Origin: Pseudomonadales bacterium
Lineage (GTDB): Bacteria > Pseudomonadota > Gammaproteobacteria > Pseudomonadales > UBA5862
Assembly: GCA_024234215.1 (NCBI GenBank)
Contig: JACKOQ010000001.1
Location: forward strand, 310,001 to 374,000
Direction of reading: 5' to 3'
Length of the DNA stretch: 64,000 nt
Position numbers and translations under genes: made by a program. Below are positions 16,930 to 26,266 of this stretch, piece after piece; the stretch's first letter is position 1; each line of letters starts with the position of its first letter. The notes below the pieces were generated by a model. The model had not been told where the DNA came from, did not search any database, and worked only from the letters and a program-made list of their open reading frames with translations.

Positions 16930-17486
16930 CCACTTTGACCTTTACCGACGCGCCGCTGCTGCTGGTCGAGGATGATGCGGTGTTCCGTGATCTGCTGAGC
17001 CAGCGGCTCGAAGCAGCCGGTTTCACGGTCCAGGCCGCCGAGGATCTGGAGTCGGCCGAGCAACTGGTGGCCCGGCAGCCATTCGACTATGCGATTCTCG
17101 ACCTGAAGTTGCAGCAGCAGAGCAGCCTGCCGCTGATCGCGCCGCTGCGCCAGCGCAATCCACGGATGCGCATTCTGATGCTGACCGGCTACGCCAGCAT
17201 CGCCACCGCGGTGAGCGCCATCAAGCTGGGGGCCGATCAGTACCTCGCCAAGCCGGCCAGCAGCAGCGAGATCATCACGGCACTGACTGCACCCGAGGAG
17301 AGTCCGGCCATCGAGGCCGAAGCGAACGTCGAGCTCAACCGGATGTCGGTGCGCCGGCTGGAGTGGGAGCACATCCAGCAGGTGCTGGCCGAGAATGACG
17401 GCAACATCTCGGTCACAGCCCGGCAGTTGCAGATGCACCGCCGCACGCTGCAACGCAAGCTCGGCAAGCGGCCGGTCGGACTTTAG
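16926..17486 (+). CDS. regA: Response regulator RegA/PrrA (RoxR)
   Basis: 186 aa. A receiver domain with acidic pocket VEDD (14-17), phospho-acceptor Asp59 in AILDLKL, the LTGYASIATAV switch and KPAS, followed by a proline-containing linker and a Fis-type helix-turn-helix (GNISVTARQLQMHRRTLQRK). The C-terminal helix-turn-helix is nearly invariant in RegA/PrrA/ActR/RoxR proteins. It controls respiratory, redox and carbon genes in response to RegB. Co-transcribed with and overlapping regB; converges on spoVR with a 15-bp gap. Confidence 0.94.
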   Translation: MTTLTFTDAPLLLVEDDAVFRDLLSQRLEAAGFTVQAAEDLESAEQLVARQPFDYAILDLKLQQQSSLPLIAPLRQRNPRMRILMLTGYASIATAVSAIKLGADQYLAKPASSSEIITALTAPEESPAIEAEANVELNRMSVRRLEWEHIQQVLAENDGNISVTARQLQMHRRTLQRKLGKRPVGL

Positions 17487-17501
17487 CCACCCTCTTCGGA
17501 T

Positions 17502-19049
17502 TCAGATGTTGAAAAAGCTGAACTGATTCAACAGTGCCGCCGGGTCGAGCCCCTTGGCCGGCGGATAGTGGAAGGTCTGCTGCACCCTGTCGTCCTGGGT
17601 CGATTCGAGGTGGACATCGAAGCCCCACAGCTGGTGCAGGTGCTTCAGCACGCTCTCGGTCGACTTGCCCAGCGGCCGGCGGTTGTGCTGCACATGGCGC
17701 AGCGTCAGCGAGCGGTCGCCATGCAGGTCGACCCGCACCGCCTGGATGTTGGGCTCGTTCATGCTCAGGTTGTACTGGTTGGAGAGCTGCTCGCGAATCT
17801 GCCGGTAGCCGCTGTCGTCATGGATCGCGTCGATGGCGAGGTGGTCGCGCCGGTCATCGTCGAGCACGCAGAACAGCCGGAACTCACGGATCAGCCGGGG
17901 CGACAGGAATTGCAGGATGAAGCTCTCGTCCTTGAAGTTCTCCATCGCGAAGTGCAGCGTCTCCAGCCAGTCGGCGCCGGCGAAGTCGGGGAACCAGCGG
18001 CGGTCTTCGTCGGTGGGGGCCTCGCAGATGCGGCGAATGTCGCGGAACATCGCAAAGCCGAGGGCGTAGGGGTTGATGCCACGGTAGTGGGGGCTGTCGA
18101 AGTCGGGCTGGGCGACGACGCTGGTGTGCGACTGCAGGAACTCCAGCATGAAGCCGTCGGTGAGCCGGCCTTCGTCATAGAGGTGGTTGAGCAGCGTGTA
18201 GTGCCAGAAGGTGGCCCAGCCCTCGTTCATCACCTGGGTCTGCCGCTGCGGATAGAAGTACTGCGCCAGCTTGCGCACGATGCGCACGATCTCGCGCTGC
18301 CACGGCTCCAGCAGCGGGGCGTTCTTTTCGATGAAATAGAGCAGATTCTCCTGCGGCTCCTTGGGGAACAGCCGCTGCTTCTGTTGCGCCTGCTCGCTGG
18401 TGCTGCGCGGAATGGTGCGCCACAGCGCGTTGACCTGTGACTGCAGGTAGGCTTCGCGCTCCTGCTGCCGCCGCTGCTCCTCCTGCGGCGAGATCGGTGC
18501 CGGGCGCTTGTAGCGGTCGACGCCGTGGTTCATCAGGGCGTGGCAGGCGTCGAGCAGCCGCTCGACCTCGTCGATGCCGTGGCGCTCCTCGCAGTGGCGC
18601 ACGTAGTTCTTGGCAAACAGCAGGTAGTCGATGATCGAGCCGGCATCGGTCCAGGTCTTGAACAGATAGTTGTTCTTGAAGAAGGAGTTGTGGCCATAGC
18701 AGGCATGGGCGATCACCAGCGCCTGCATCATCATCGTGTTCTCCTCCATCAGGTAGGCGATGCAGGGGTTGGAGTTGATGACGATCTCGTAGGCCAGCCC
18801 CATGCGGCCGCGCTTGTAGTTCTGCTCGACCGAGACGAACTGCTTGCCGAACGACCAGTGGTTGTAGCCGAGCGGCATGCCGACCGAGGCGTAGGCATCC
18901 ATCATCTGTTCCGAGGAGATGATCTCGATCTGGTTCGGGTAGGTGTCGAGCCGGTAGTGTGCCGCCACCCGCGCCAGCTCCTGGTTGTAGCGGTCGATCA
19001 GTTCGAAGCTCCACTCCGAACCTTCTGAAATCGGCTGCCGCAGCGTCAT
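17502..19049 (-). CDS. SpoVR/YcgB family protein
   Basis: 515 aa from the ATG of MTLRQPISEGSEW with AGGAGG 5 nt upstream; YcgB of E. coli is about 510 aa. Conserved blocks include YPNQIEIISSEQMMDAYAS, GYNHWSFGKQF, YEIVINSNPCIAYLMEEN, HACYGHNSFFKNNYLF and NEGWATFWHY, with many His and Glu residues suggesting metal binding. The biochemical role is unknown; in enterics it belongs to the general stress response with the PrkA system. Third gene of prkA-yeaH-spoVR, overlapping yeaH by ATGA. Confidence 0.93.
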   Translation of the reverse strand: MTLRQPISEGSEWSFELIDRYNQELARVAAHYRLDTYPNQIEIISSEQMMDAYASVGMPLGYNHWSFGKQFVSVEQNYKRGRMGLAYEIVINSNPCIAYLMEENTMMMQALVIAHACYGHNSFFKNNYLFKTWTDAGSIIDYLLFAKNYVRHCEERHGIDEVERLLDACHALMNHGVDRYKRPAPISPQEEQRRQQEREAYLQSQVNALWRTIPRSTSEQAQQKQRLFPKEPQENLLYFIEKNAPLLEPWQREIVRIVRKLAQYFYPQRQTQVMNEGWATFWHYTLLNHLYDEGRLTDGFMLEFLQSHTSVVAQPDFDSPHYRGINPYALGFAMFRDIRRICEAPTDEDRRWFPDFAGADWLETLHFAMENFKDESFILQFLSPRLIREFRLFCVLDDDRRDHLAIDAIHDDSGYRQIREQLSNQYNLSMNEPNIQAVRVDLHGDRSLTLRHVQHNRRPLGKSTESVLKHLHQLWGFDVHLESTQDDRVQQTFHYPPAKGLDPAALLNQFSFFNI

Positions 19050-20323
19050 GCCAGCCTCCTTTGAAAGAGTTGCCGGAACACCGGATAGATGTCGGGGAGG
19101 TCGTTGATGTCCTGCATGGCGAAGTGGTCGGGGTGGCTCTGCCGCACCTGCTCGTAGTGCTCCCACAGCGACTGGTGGCGGCGCGGCATGATCTCGACGT
19201 AGGTGTAGTACTGGCAGAGCGGCAGCAGTTTTTCGGTGAGCAGCGCCTGGCAGACCGGCGAGTCATCGGCCCAGTTGTCGCCATCGGAGGCCTGGGCGCC
19301 GTAGATGTTCCATTCGCCGGCCGGATAGCGTGCCTGAATGATCTCGTGCATCAATGTCAGCGCGCTCGACACGATGGTGCCGCCGGTCTCGCGCGAGTAG
19401 AAGAACTCCTGCTCGTCGACCTCCTTGGCGCTGGTGTGGTGGCGGATGAAGACCACCTCGGTGCGCTCGTAGTTGCGCTGCAAGAACAGATAGAGCAGCA
19501 GAAAGAAGCGCTTGGCGATCTCCTTCATGTTCTGGTTCATCGAACCGGAGACATCCATCAGGCAGAACATCACCGCCTTGGCGCTGGGTTGAGGCTGTTT
19601 GGCGTGGAAGTTGTAGCGCAGGTCGTAGCTGTCGAGAAACGGAATCTTCTGCAACCGCGACTGCAACTGGGCGATCTCCTCGTCCAGTTCACCGATGCGC
19701 CGCTCGAACAGGGCGGGCTCCGGCGAGCGCAGCAGCGACTCACGCGCGTCGAGCAGCTCCTGCAACTGTGCCCGCAGTGGTGCGCCGATGGCGATGCGCC
19801 GCGCCAGCGACGAGCGCATCGAGCGCACGATGTTGAGCTTGGTCGGACTGCCATCGCTGACCACGCCGGCCCGGCGCAGCTTGAAGCTGTCGACCCCGGC
19901 CAGATGGCGCTTGATCAGATTGGGCAGCGCCAGATCCTCGAACAGGAATTCGAGAAACTCATCGCGCGAGATCGAGAATGAGAACTCATCCTCACCCTCG
20001 CCATCCTGGCCGGCATCACCGCTGCCTCCACCACCGCCCCCGCCGCCGTTGGGTCGGGCGATCTGGTCGCCGGTGACGAACTCCTTGTTGCCGGGGTGGA
20101 CGATGCGCCGGTTGCCGGCAGTGCCATGCTGGAACAGCGGTTCGCTGATCTCCTTCTTCGGGATGGTGATCTTCTCGCCCGTGTCGAGGTCGGTCAGCTT
20201 GCGCCCGGTCACCGCGTCGGAGACCGCCTTCTGGATGTGCGCCCGGTAGCGCTGCAGAAACCGCTGCCGGTTCACGCTGCTCTTGTTCTTGCCGTTGAGG
20301 CGGCGATCGACGATGTAGGTCAT
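19046..20323 (-). CDS. yeaH: YeaH/YhbH family (DUF444) VWA-domain protein
   Basis: 425 aa. A basic N-terminus (MTYIVDRRLNGKNKSSVNRQ), a glycine-rich linker near residue 95, a coiled segment at about 180-235, then a von Willebrand A domain with the metal site DVSGSM near 270 and TGGTIVSSAL further on. The family is always found with PrkA and SpoVR and is thought to form a complex with the kinase. The start is 17 nt downstream of the prkA stop, and the end overlaps spoVR. Confidence 0.93.
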   Translation of the reverse strand: MTYIVDRRLNGKNKSSVNRQRFLQRYRAHIQKAVSDAVTGRKLTDLDTGEKITIPKKEISEPLFQHGTAGNRRIVHPGNKEFVTGDQIARPNGGGGGGGGSGDAGQDGEGEDEFSFSISRDEFLEFLFEDLALPNLIKRHLAGVDSFKLRRAGVVSDGSPTKLNIVRSMRSSLARRIAIGAPLRAQLQELLDARESLLRSPEPALFERRIGELDEEIAQLQSRLQKIPFLDSYDLRYNFHAKQPQPSAKAVMFCLMDVSGSMNQNMKEIAKRFFLLLYLFLQRNYERTEVVFIRHHTSAKEVDEQEFFYSRETGGTIVSSALTLMHEIIQARYPAGEWNIYGAQASDGDNWADDSPVCQALLTEKLLPLCQYYTYVEIMPRRHQSLWEHYEQVRQSHPDHFAMQDINDLPDIYPVFRQLFQRRLA

Positions 20324-20339
20324 CTCAACCTCCGTCGGT

Positions 20340-22262
20340 TCACTGCGACTTGCGAACCCGCAGATACCACTCGGCCAGCAGTCTGACCTGCTTTTCGGTG
20401 TAGCCGCGCTCGGTCATGCGGGTGACGAAGTCGGCATGTTTCTGCTGCTCCTCCTTCGACGCCTTGGGATTGAACGAGATGACCGGCAGCAGATCCTCGG
20501 TGTTGCTGAACATCTTCTTCTCGATCACGCCGCGCAGTTTCTCGTAGCTCTGCCACGATGGATTCTTGCCTTCGTTGTTGGCCTTGGCACGCAGCACGAA
20601 GTTGACCACCTCGTTGCGGAAATCCTTCGGGTTGCTGATCTCGGCTGGTTTTTCGATCTTCTCCAGCTCCTCGTTCAGCGCGGCGCGGTCGAAAATCTCG
20701 CCGGTGTCATGGTCGCGGTACTCCTGATCCTGGATCCAGTAGTCGGCGTAGATGACATAGCGGTCGAAGATGTTCTGCCCATACTCCGAGTAGGACTCCA
20801 GATAGGCGGTCTGGATCTCCTTGCCGATGAACTCGATGTAACGCGGCACCAGGTACTCCTTGATGAAGCGGACATACTGATCCTGCCGCTCCGGACCGAA
20901 CTGCTGCTGCTCGATCTGCTCCTCGAGCACATGGAGCAGGTGGACCGGGTTGGCCGCCACCTCGGTGTGGTCGTAGTTGAAGACCTTGGAGAGAATCTTG
21001 AAGGCGAAGCGGGTCGACAGTCCTTCCATTCCCTCGTCGACACCGGCCGCGTCGCGGTACTCCTGATAGGATTTCGCCTTCGGATCGATGTTCTTCAGAT
21101 TTTCGCCATCGTAGATCCGCATCTTCGAGTAGAGGTTGGAGTTCTCCGGCTCCTTCAGCCGGGTCAGGATGCTGAACTGCGCCAGCAGCTTGAGCGTGTC
21201 GGGTGCGCAGGGCGCCTTGCTGAGCGAGCTGTGGGTCAGCAGCTTTTCGTAGATTCTCACCTCGTCGGAGAGCCGCAGGCAGTAGGGCACCTTGACGATG
21301 TAGATGCGGTCGATGAAGGCTTCGTTGTTGCGATTGTTGCGGAACGCCTGCCACTCCGACTCGTTGGAGTGGGCCAGAATCACGCCGTCGAACGGAATCG
21401 CCCCCATCCCCTCGGTGCCGTTGTAGTTGCCCTCCTGAGTGGCGGTCAGCAGCGGATGCAGCACCTTGATCGGCGCCTTGAACATCTCGACGAATTCGAG
21501 CAGCCCCTGGTTGGCGTTGCACAGTCCGCCGGAGTAGGAGTAGGCATCCGGGTCGTTCTGGGCAAAGCGCTCCAGCATGCGGATGTCGACCTTGCCGACC
21601 AGCGAGGAGATGTCCTGGTTGTTCTCGTCGCCCGGTTCGGTCTTGGCGATGCCGATCTGGTCATGGATCGACGGATACTTCTTCACCACCCGGAACTTGC
21701 TGAGGTCGCCATGGAACTCATGCAGCCGCTTCACCGCCCACGGCGACATGGTCCCTTTCAGATATTGGCGCGCGATGCCGTAATCCTCCTGCAGGATGGT
21801 GCCATCCTCGGCGGGGTTGAACAGCCCGAGCGGCGATTCGTTGACCGGTGAACCCTTGATCGCATAGAAGGGCACCTTCTCCATCAGCGACTTCAGCTTC
21901 TCGGCCAGCGAGGACTTGCCGCCACCGACCGGCCCCAGCAGGTAGAGAATCTGCTTCTTCTCTTCCAGCCCCTGGGCGGCATGGCGGAAGTAGGAGACGA
22001 TCTGCTCGATCGCCTCCTCCATGCCGTAGAACTCCGAAAAGGCCGGGTAGGTCTTGATCACCTTGTTGGAGAAGATCCGGCTCAGTCGCGGATCCCGGCT
22101 GGTGTCGACCAGGCTCGGCTCGCCGATGGCGATCAACATGCGCTCCGCGGCGCTGGCGTAGACGGAAGGGTCGCGCTTGCACAGTTCGAGGTACTCCTGC
22201 AGGCTGAACTCCTCCTCCTGCGTCGCCTCGTAACGGGAGCGGTAGTGGCTGAATATCGACAT
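20340..22262 (-). CDS. prkA: PrkA family serine protein kinase (YeaG)
   Basis: 640 aa (E. coli YeaG 644). The N-terminal AAA+-like module has Walker A GPVGGGKSS near residue 110 and NPAEDGTILQEDYGI; the C-terminal PrkA kinase domain follows. The family acts in starvation and stationary-phase survival together with YeaH. It is the first gene of the three-gene operon; the 559-bp gap upstream should hold its promoter. TTGACA (22362-22367, minus) is a candidate -35 but no matching -10 was found. Confidence 0.94.
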   Translation of the reverse strand: MSIFSHYRSRYEATQEEEFSLQEYLELCKRDPSVYASAAERMLIAIGEPSLVDTSRDPRLSRIFSNKVIKTYPAFSEFYGMEEAIEQIVSYFRHAAQGLEEKKQILYLLGPVGGGKSSLAEKLKSLMEKVPFYAIKGSPVNESPLGLFNPAEDGTILQEDYGIARQYLKGTMSPWAVKRLHEFHGDLSKFRVVKKYPSIHDQIGIAKTEPGDENNQDISSLVGKVDIRMLERFAQNDPDAYSYSGGLCNANQGLLEFVEMFKAPIKVLHPLLTATQEGNYNGTEGMGAIPFDGVILAHSNESEWQAFRNNRNNEAFIDRIYIVKVPYCLRLSDEVRIYEKLLTHSSLSKAPCAPDTLKLLAQFSILTRLKEPENSNLYSKMRIYDGENLKNIDPKAKSYQEYRDAAGVDEGMEGLSTRFAFKILSKVFNYDHTEVAANPVHLLHVLEEQIEQQQFGPERQDQYVRFIKEYLVPRYIEFIGKEIQTAYLESYSEYGQNIFDRYVIYADYWIQDQEYRDHDTGEIFDRAALNEELEKIEKPAEISNPKDFRNEVVNFVLRAKANNEGKNPSWQSYEKLRGVIEKKMFSNTEDLLPVISFNPKASKEEQQKHADFVTRMTERGYTEKQVRLLAEWYLRVRKSQ

Positions 22263-22821
22263 CGCTGCAACCTCGCCTTGGGTGAACGTTGAAAATCAGT
22301 CGAACCTTCTGCGGGCACTTGAGTCTGCCGTTCTGGGCGGCAACACCACACCGAACGCGCTTGTCAATAGCTCTGCAAGCTGTAGGCCATGTTGCGAAGC
22401 AGTGAGGCGCAGGGCGCGGAATCCCGAGTGAATGGCTGGGTTGTCCTGGCGCTTTTCACGGTGCGTCTCGGGTGTGGTGCGGTGCCAGCCGGAAAGTTGA
22501 CGAAAATTGCCGTTTCCGTCACCGATTGCCGGCGTGCGCTTCGTCAGATGTCAATCAAATGACGGTGGTGGGCAGATATGACCCATTCGGTCACCCGCGC
22601 TGCTGCGCACCCCTCTCCCACATGCGGGAGAGGGGCCGGGGGTGAGGGGCTGGGAGGAATGGCACGACGAATAAATCAGTGCTTCCTTTGCGGCCGAGGT
22701 TGGCCAAAATGGTGCGCAGTCCGGGTAAAACCCGCCATCGATGGTGCAGGCTACCCTTTTTTGGGGCGTGACAGTGCCGGGTGTGCGCCCTTTTGTTGCG
22801 GCTGGCTGGGTGTGAGTCGAC
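22263..22821. other. 559-bp intergenic region with REP-like hairpin
   Basis: No credible gene on either strand. It contains the prkA promoter region (near 22263-22500) and the perfect palindromic element at 22610-22635 described separately. The 12-bp palindrome TGAGTCGACTCA (22813-22824) covers the ung stop codon. The short open frames here lack ribosome sites and family likeness. Confidence 0.6.
22610..22635. repeat. REP-like palindrome
   Basis: CCCCTCTCCC (22610-22619), loop ACATGC, GGGAGAGGGG (22626-22635): a perfect 10-bp stem, followed by GCCGGGGGTGAGGGGCTGGG. The core with this flanking G-rich tail is familiar as a dispersed intergenic palindrome in many GC-rich proteobacteria. Only one copy is visible here, so genome-wide repetition is not shown. 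Confidence 0.6.
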
Positions 22822-23526
22822 TCAGCCGACCGGCGGCAGCCGCCAGTCGATCGCTGACTCGCCCTGACCGATGAGAAAGTCGTTGGCCTTCGAGAAGTGT
22901 CGGCAGCCGAAAAAACCACGGTAGGCCGACAGCGGTGAGGGGTGGGGTGCCTTCAGCAGACAGTGTCGCCGGGGGTCGATGATCTCTCCCTTCTTCTGCG
23001 CCTGACTGCCCCACAGCAGAAAGACCAGCCGTCGCGGATGGCCGTTCAGCAGTTCGATCACCCGGTCGGTGAAGCGCTCCCAGCCGCGTCCCTGGTGGGC
23101 GCCGGGTCGGCCCCGTTCGACGGTCAGCACGCTGTTGAGCAGCAGCACGCCCTGCCGTGCCCAGGACTCCAGGCAGCCATGGCTGGCCGGTTCGATGCCG
23201 AGGTCGCTGGCCAGCTCCTGATAGATGTTGTGCAGCGAGGGGGGAATCTCGACGCCGGGGCGCACCGAGAAGCAGAGGCCATGGGCCTGCCCCGGTCCGG
23301 GGTAGGGGTCCTGACCGAGGATCACCACCCGGGTGGCGTCGAATGGCGTCAGCTCAAAGCTGTTGAACCACTCGCTGCCGGGCGGATAGATCTCCTTGCC
23401 CTGCTGCTTCTGTTCGAGCAGGAACTGCCGCAGCGCCACCATGTAGGGCGCGTCGAACTCGGCGCCAAGCCGTGCCTTCCACGAGGCTTCGAGGCGCACC
23501 CGCTGCAACGGTGGCGCGCTGTTCAC
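22822..23526 (-). CDS. ung: Uracil-DNA glycosylase
   Basis: 234 aa, family 1 UDG. It removes uracil from DNA in base-excision repair. Diagnostic motifs: GQDPYPGPGQAHGL with catalytic Asp73, LLLNSVLTVE, LVFLLWGSQAQ and HPSPLSAYRGFFGCRHF with the catalytic His. The start is a GTG overlapping the lysS stop (GTGA), so it is translated from the prfB-lysS transcript. Confidence 0.96.
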   Translation of the reverse strand: MNSAPPLQRVRLEASWKARLGAEFDAPYMVALRQFLLEQKQQGKEIYPPGSEWFNSFELTPFDATRVVILGQDPYPGPGQAHGLCFSVRPGVEIPPSLHNIYQELASDLGIEPASHGCLESWARQGVLLLNSVLTVERGRPGAHQGRGWERFTDRVIELLNGHPRRLVFLLWGSQAQKKGEIIDPRRHCLLKAPHPSPLSAYRGFFGCRHFSKANDFLIGQGESAIDWRLPPVG

Positions 23527-25046
23527 CGTCTCTCCAGCGGCCGCATGTGCGGAAACAGCAGCACGTCGCGGATCGAGGGCGAATCGGTGAACAGCATCAC
23601 CAGCCGGTCGATGCCGATGCCCTCGCCGGCGGTCGGCGGCAGCCCATATTCGAGCGCGGTGATGTAATCCTCGTCGTAGAACATCGCCTCTTCGTCACCG
23701 CGTTCCTTGTCTGCCACCTGGCTGCGGAACCGCTCGGCCTGGTCTTCGGGGTCGTTCAGCTCCGAGAAACCGTTGGCGATCTCGCGGCCGCCGACAAAGA
23801 ACTCGAAGCGGTCGCTGACCGAAGGATCGCTGTCGCTGCGTCGCGCCAGCGGCGACACCTCGGTGGGATAGCAGGTGATGAAGGTCGGTTGCAGCAGCCG
23901 GTGCTCGACGCTCTTCTCGAACAGCTCCATCTGCAACTTGCCGAGCCCCCAGCCGGCGGCCACCGCGATGCCCAGCTCCTCGACGATGCCGGCCAGCCGG
24001 TCGCGGTCGCTGAAGCTGGCGGCCGGCAGCTCCGGGTTGTGGCGGATCAGGGCTTCGAGCAGCGTCATCCGGGCAAAGGGCTGCGCCAGGTCGATGTCGA
24101 TGCCCTGGTAATGCAGCCGTGGCGTGCCCAGCACCTGCTCGGCCACCGTGCGCAGCATCGTCTCGGTCAGGTTCATCAGGTCGTGGTAGTCGGCATAGGC
24201 GAGGTAGAACTCGATCATCGTGAATTCGGGGTTATGGCGGGTCGACAGCCCCTCGTTGCGGAAGTTGCGGTTGATCTCGAACACCCGCTCGAAGCCGCCG
24301 ACCACCAGCCGCTTCAGGTAGAGCTCGGGCGCGATGCGCAGGTAGAGCGGCATGTCGAGCGCATGGTGATGGGTGGTGAAGGGGCGCGCGGTGGCGCCGC
24401 CGGGGATCACCTGCATCATCGGTGTTTCGACCTCGATGAAGTCGTGCCGCACCATGAAGTGGCGAATCGCCTCGATCAGCCGCGAGCGGATCTGGAACAG
24501 CCGCCGCGTCTGCTCGTTGACCATCAGGTCGAGGTAGCGCTGCCGGTAGCGGCTCTCCTGATCGACCAGCCCCTTGTGCTTGTCCGGCAGCGGCCGCAGC
24601 GACTTGGTCAGCAGCTCGGCCCGTTCGACCTCGATGGTCAGCTCGCCACTGTTGGTGCGGAACAGCACCCCCTCGACGCCGATGATGTCGCCGAGATCCC
24701 AGCGCTTGAACGCCTCGTAGTTGTCATCGGGCAGGCTGTTGCGCAGGTAGATCTGGATGCGTCCGCTGCGGTCCTGCAGCGTGGCGAAGCTGGCCTTGCC
24801 CATGATGCGGCGCAGCATCATCCGCCCGGCCACCTTGACCCGCACCGGCGCGGCGGTGAGCGCAGCCTTGTCGTGGTCGGCATGGAGGCGGTTCAGGTCA
24901 TCGGCCAGTGCGTCGGGACGGAACTGGTTGGGAAAGGCCCGCCCGCTCTGGCGCCACTCGGCCAGCTTGGCCTTGCGCTGGGCGATCAGTTCATGTTCGT
25001 CGAGGCCATCCTCTTCGTGGCTGGCCGGGGGCGTGTCATTTTTCAT
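23523..25046 (-). CDS. lysS: Lysyl-tRNA synthetase (class II)
   Basis: 507 aa. An OB-fold anticodon domain (about 70-160, VRVKVAGRMMLRRIMGKASF) is followed by the class II catalytic core: motif 1 around RHFMVRHDFIEVETPMMQ, motif 2 FEINRNFRNEGLSTRHNPEF, motif 3 GEGIGIDRLVMLFTD. Ends PHMRPLERR like other LysRS. GGAG lies 9-10 nt before the ATG. prfB-lysS order, with a 33-bp gap, is the same as in E. coli. Confidence 0.97.
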   Translation of the reverse strand: MKNDTPPASHEEDGLDEHELIAQRKAKLAEWRQSGRAFPNQFRPDALADDLNRLHADHDKAALTAAPVRVKVAGRMMLRRIMGKASFATLQDRSGRIQIYLRNSLPDDNYEAFKRWDLGDIIGVEGVLFRTNSGELTIEVERAELLTKSLRPLPDKHKGLVDQESRYRQRYLDLMVNEQTRRLFQIRSRLIEAIRHFMVRHDFIEVETPMMQVIPGGATARPFTTHHHALDMPLYLRIAPELYLKRLVVGGFERVFEINRNFRNEGLSTRHNPEFTMIEFYLAYADYHDLMNLTETMLRTVAEQVLGTPRLHYQGIDIDLAQPFARMTLLEALIRHNPELPAASFSDRDRLAGIVEELGIAVAAGWGLGKLQMELFEKSVEHRLLQPTFITCYPTEVSPLARRSDSDPSVSDRFEFFVGGREIANGFSELNDPEDQAERFRSQVADKERGDEEAMFYDEDYITALEYGLPPTAGEGIGIDRLVMLFTDSPSIRDVLLFPHMRPLERR

Positions 25047-25079
25047 TGCGGAGTGCTCCTGGAGGGCGGTCGGCAGGGC

Positions 25080-26178
25080 TTAGAGTCCCATCTTCAGGCT
25101 GGCTTCGATGAAGGGGTCGAGGTCGCCATCGAGCACCGCGCCGGTGTTGGCGGTCTCGACATCGGTGCGCAGATCCTTGATGCGGGAGGCATCGAGCACG
25201 TAGGAGCGAATCTGGCTGCCCCAGCCGATGTCGGCCTTGCTCTCTTCGAGCGCCTGCTTCTGCGCGTTGCGCTCCTTGATCTCCTGTTCATAGAGCCGGG
25301 CGCGCAGCATGTCGAACGCCTTGGCGCGGTTCTGATGCTGCGACCGCTCGCTCTGGCACTGCACGACGATGCCGCTGGGCAGGTGGGTGATGCGCACCGC
25401 CGAATCGGTCTTGTTGACATGCTGGCCGCCGGCGCCGCTGGCGCGGTAGGTGTCGGTGCGCAGGTCGGCCGGATTGATGTCGATCTCGATGCTCTCGTCG
25501 ATCTCCGGCGAGACGAAGACCGAGGCGAAGGAGGTGTGGCGGCGGTTGCCCGAATCGAACGGCGACTTGCGCACCAGCCGGTGCACGCCGGTCTCGGTGC
25601 GCAGCCAGCCATAGGCATGGTCGCCCTGCAGGTGGAGGGTGGCGCTCTTGAGGCCGGCCACCTCGCCGGGCGAGGCCTCCATCAGCTCGACCTTGAACCC
25701 CTTGCGCTCGGCCCAGCGCAGATACATGCGCAGCAGCATGTTGGCCCAATCCTGCGCCTCGGTGCCGCCGGAGCCGGCCTGGATGTCGAGGTAGGCGTTG
25801 TGGCTGTCCATCTCGCCGCTGAACATGCGGCGAAACTCCATCCGCGCCAGCAGCGTGCCGAGCTGGTCGAGATCCTGGCTGACTGCCGCCAGCGTCTCCT
25901 CGTCGTCCTCGCTGGCGGCCAGTTCGATCAGCTCTTCGTTGTCGGCGAGCCCGTGGCTCAGCGCCTCGCAGTCGTTGACGATCTGCTCGAGTGTGGCGCG
26001 TTCGCGGCCGAGCGCCTGCGCCCGCTCCGGATTGTTCCAGACATCGGCCGCTTCCAGCTCGCGGTTGACCTCGATCAGCCGATCGGCCTTCTCGGCATAG
26101 TCAAAGATACCTCCGGAGCGACTCGCCGCGCTCGCGGTAATCGGCAATGCGTTGCAGCAGCGGATTGATTTCCAGCAT
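25080..26178 (-). CDS. prfB: Peptide chain release factor 2, expressed by programmed +1 frameshift
   Basis: The gene is join of 26178-26104 and 26102-25080 on the minus strand: 25 codons (MLEINPLLQRIADYRERGES LRRYL), an in-frame UGA, then +1 shifted DYAEKADRLIEV to the end. The total is 365 aa, exactly the E. coli RF2 length. RF2 ends translation at UGA and UAA. The SPF anticodon-like tripeptide is in LVRKSPFDSGNRR and the catalytic GGQ in SGAGGQHVNKTDSAV. Scarce RF2 lets ribosomes shift past the UGA, so the protein controls its own level. Co-directional with lysS and ung. Confidence 0.97.
26098..26115 (-). promoter_or_regulatory. RF2 programmed frameshift site
   Basis: On the minus strand the order is CGGAGG-TAT-CTT-TGA-C. 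The purine-rich internal Shine-Dalgarno, the slippery CUU and the UGA followed by C (stop at 26101-26103) reproduce the canonical RF2 autoregulatory site. The T at 26103 is skipped. Confidence 0.95.
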
Positions 26179-26266
26179 CGTGGGTGTCCGTGAAAAAAAT
26201 GGTGTGGCGCAGGCGCCGGGGGCGGCCATTCTACCCAATCAGTGGCCGCCGATGCAGTGCCGTGGC

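Noticed and set aside
22263..22510. Sigma-54 promoter for the prkA operon
   Set aside because: Segments such as TGGCACC-N-CACAC on the minus strand lack the GC dinucleotide at the -12 position, and no full -24/-12 element was found.
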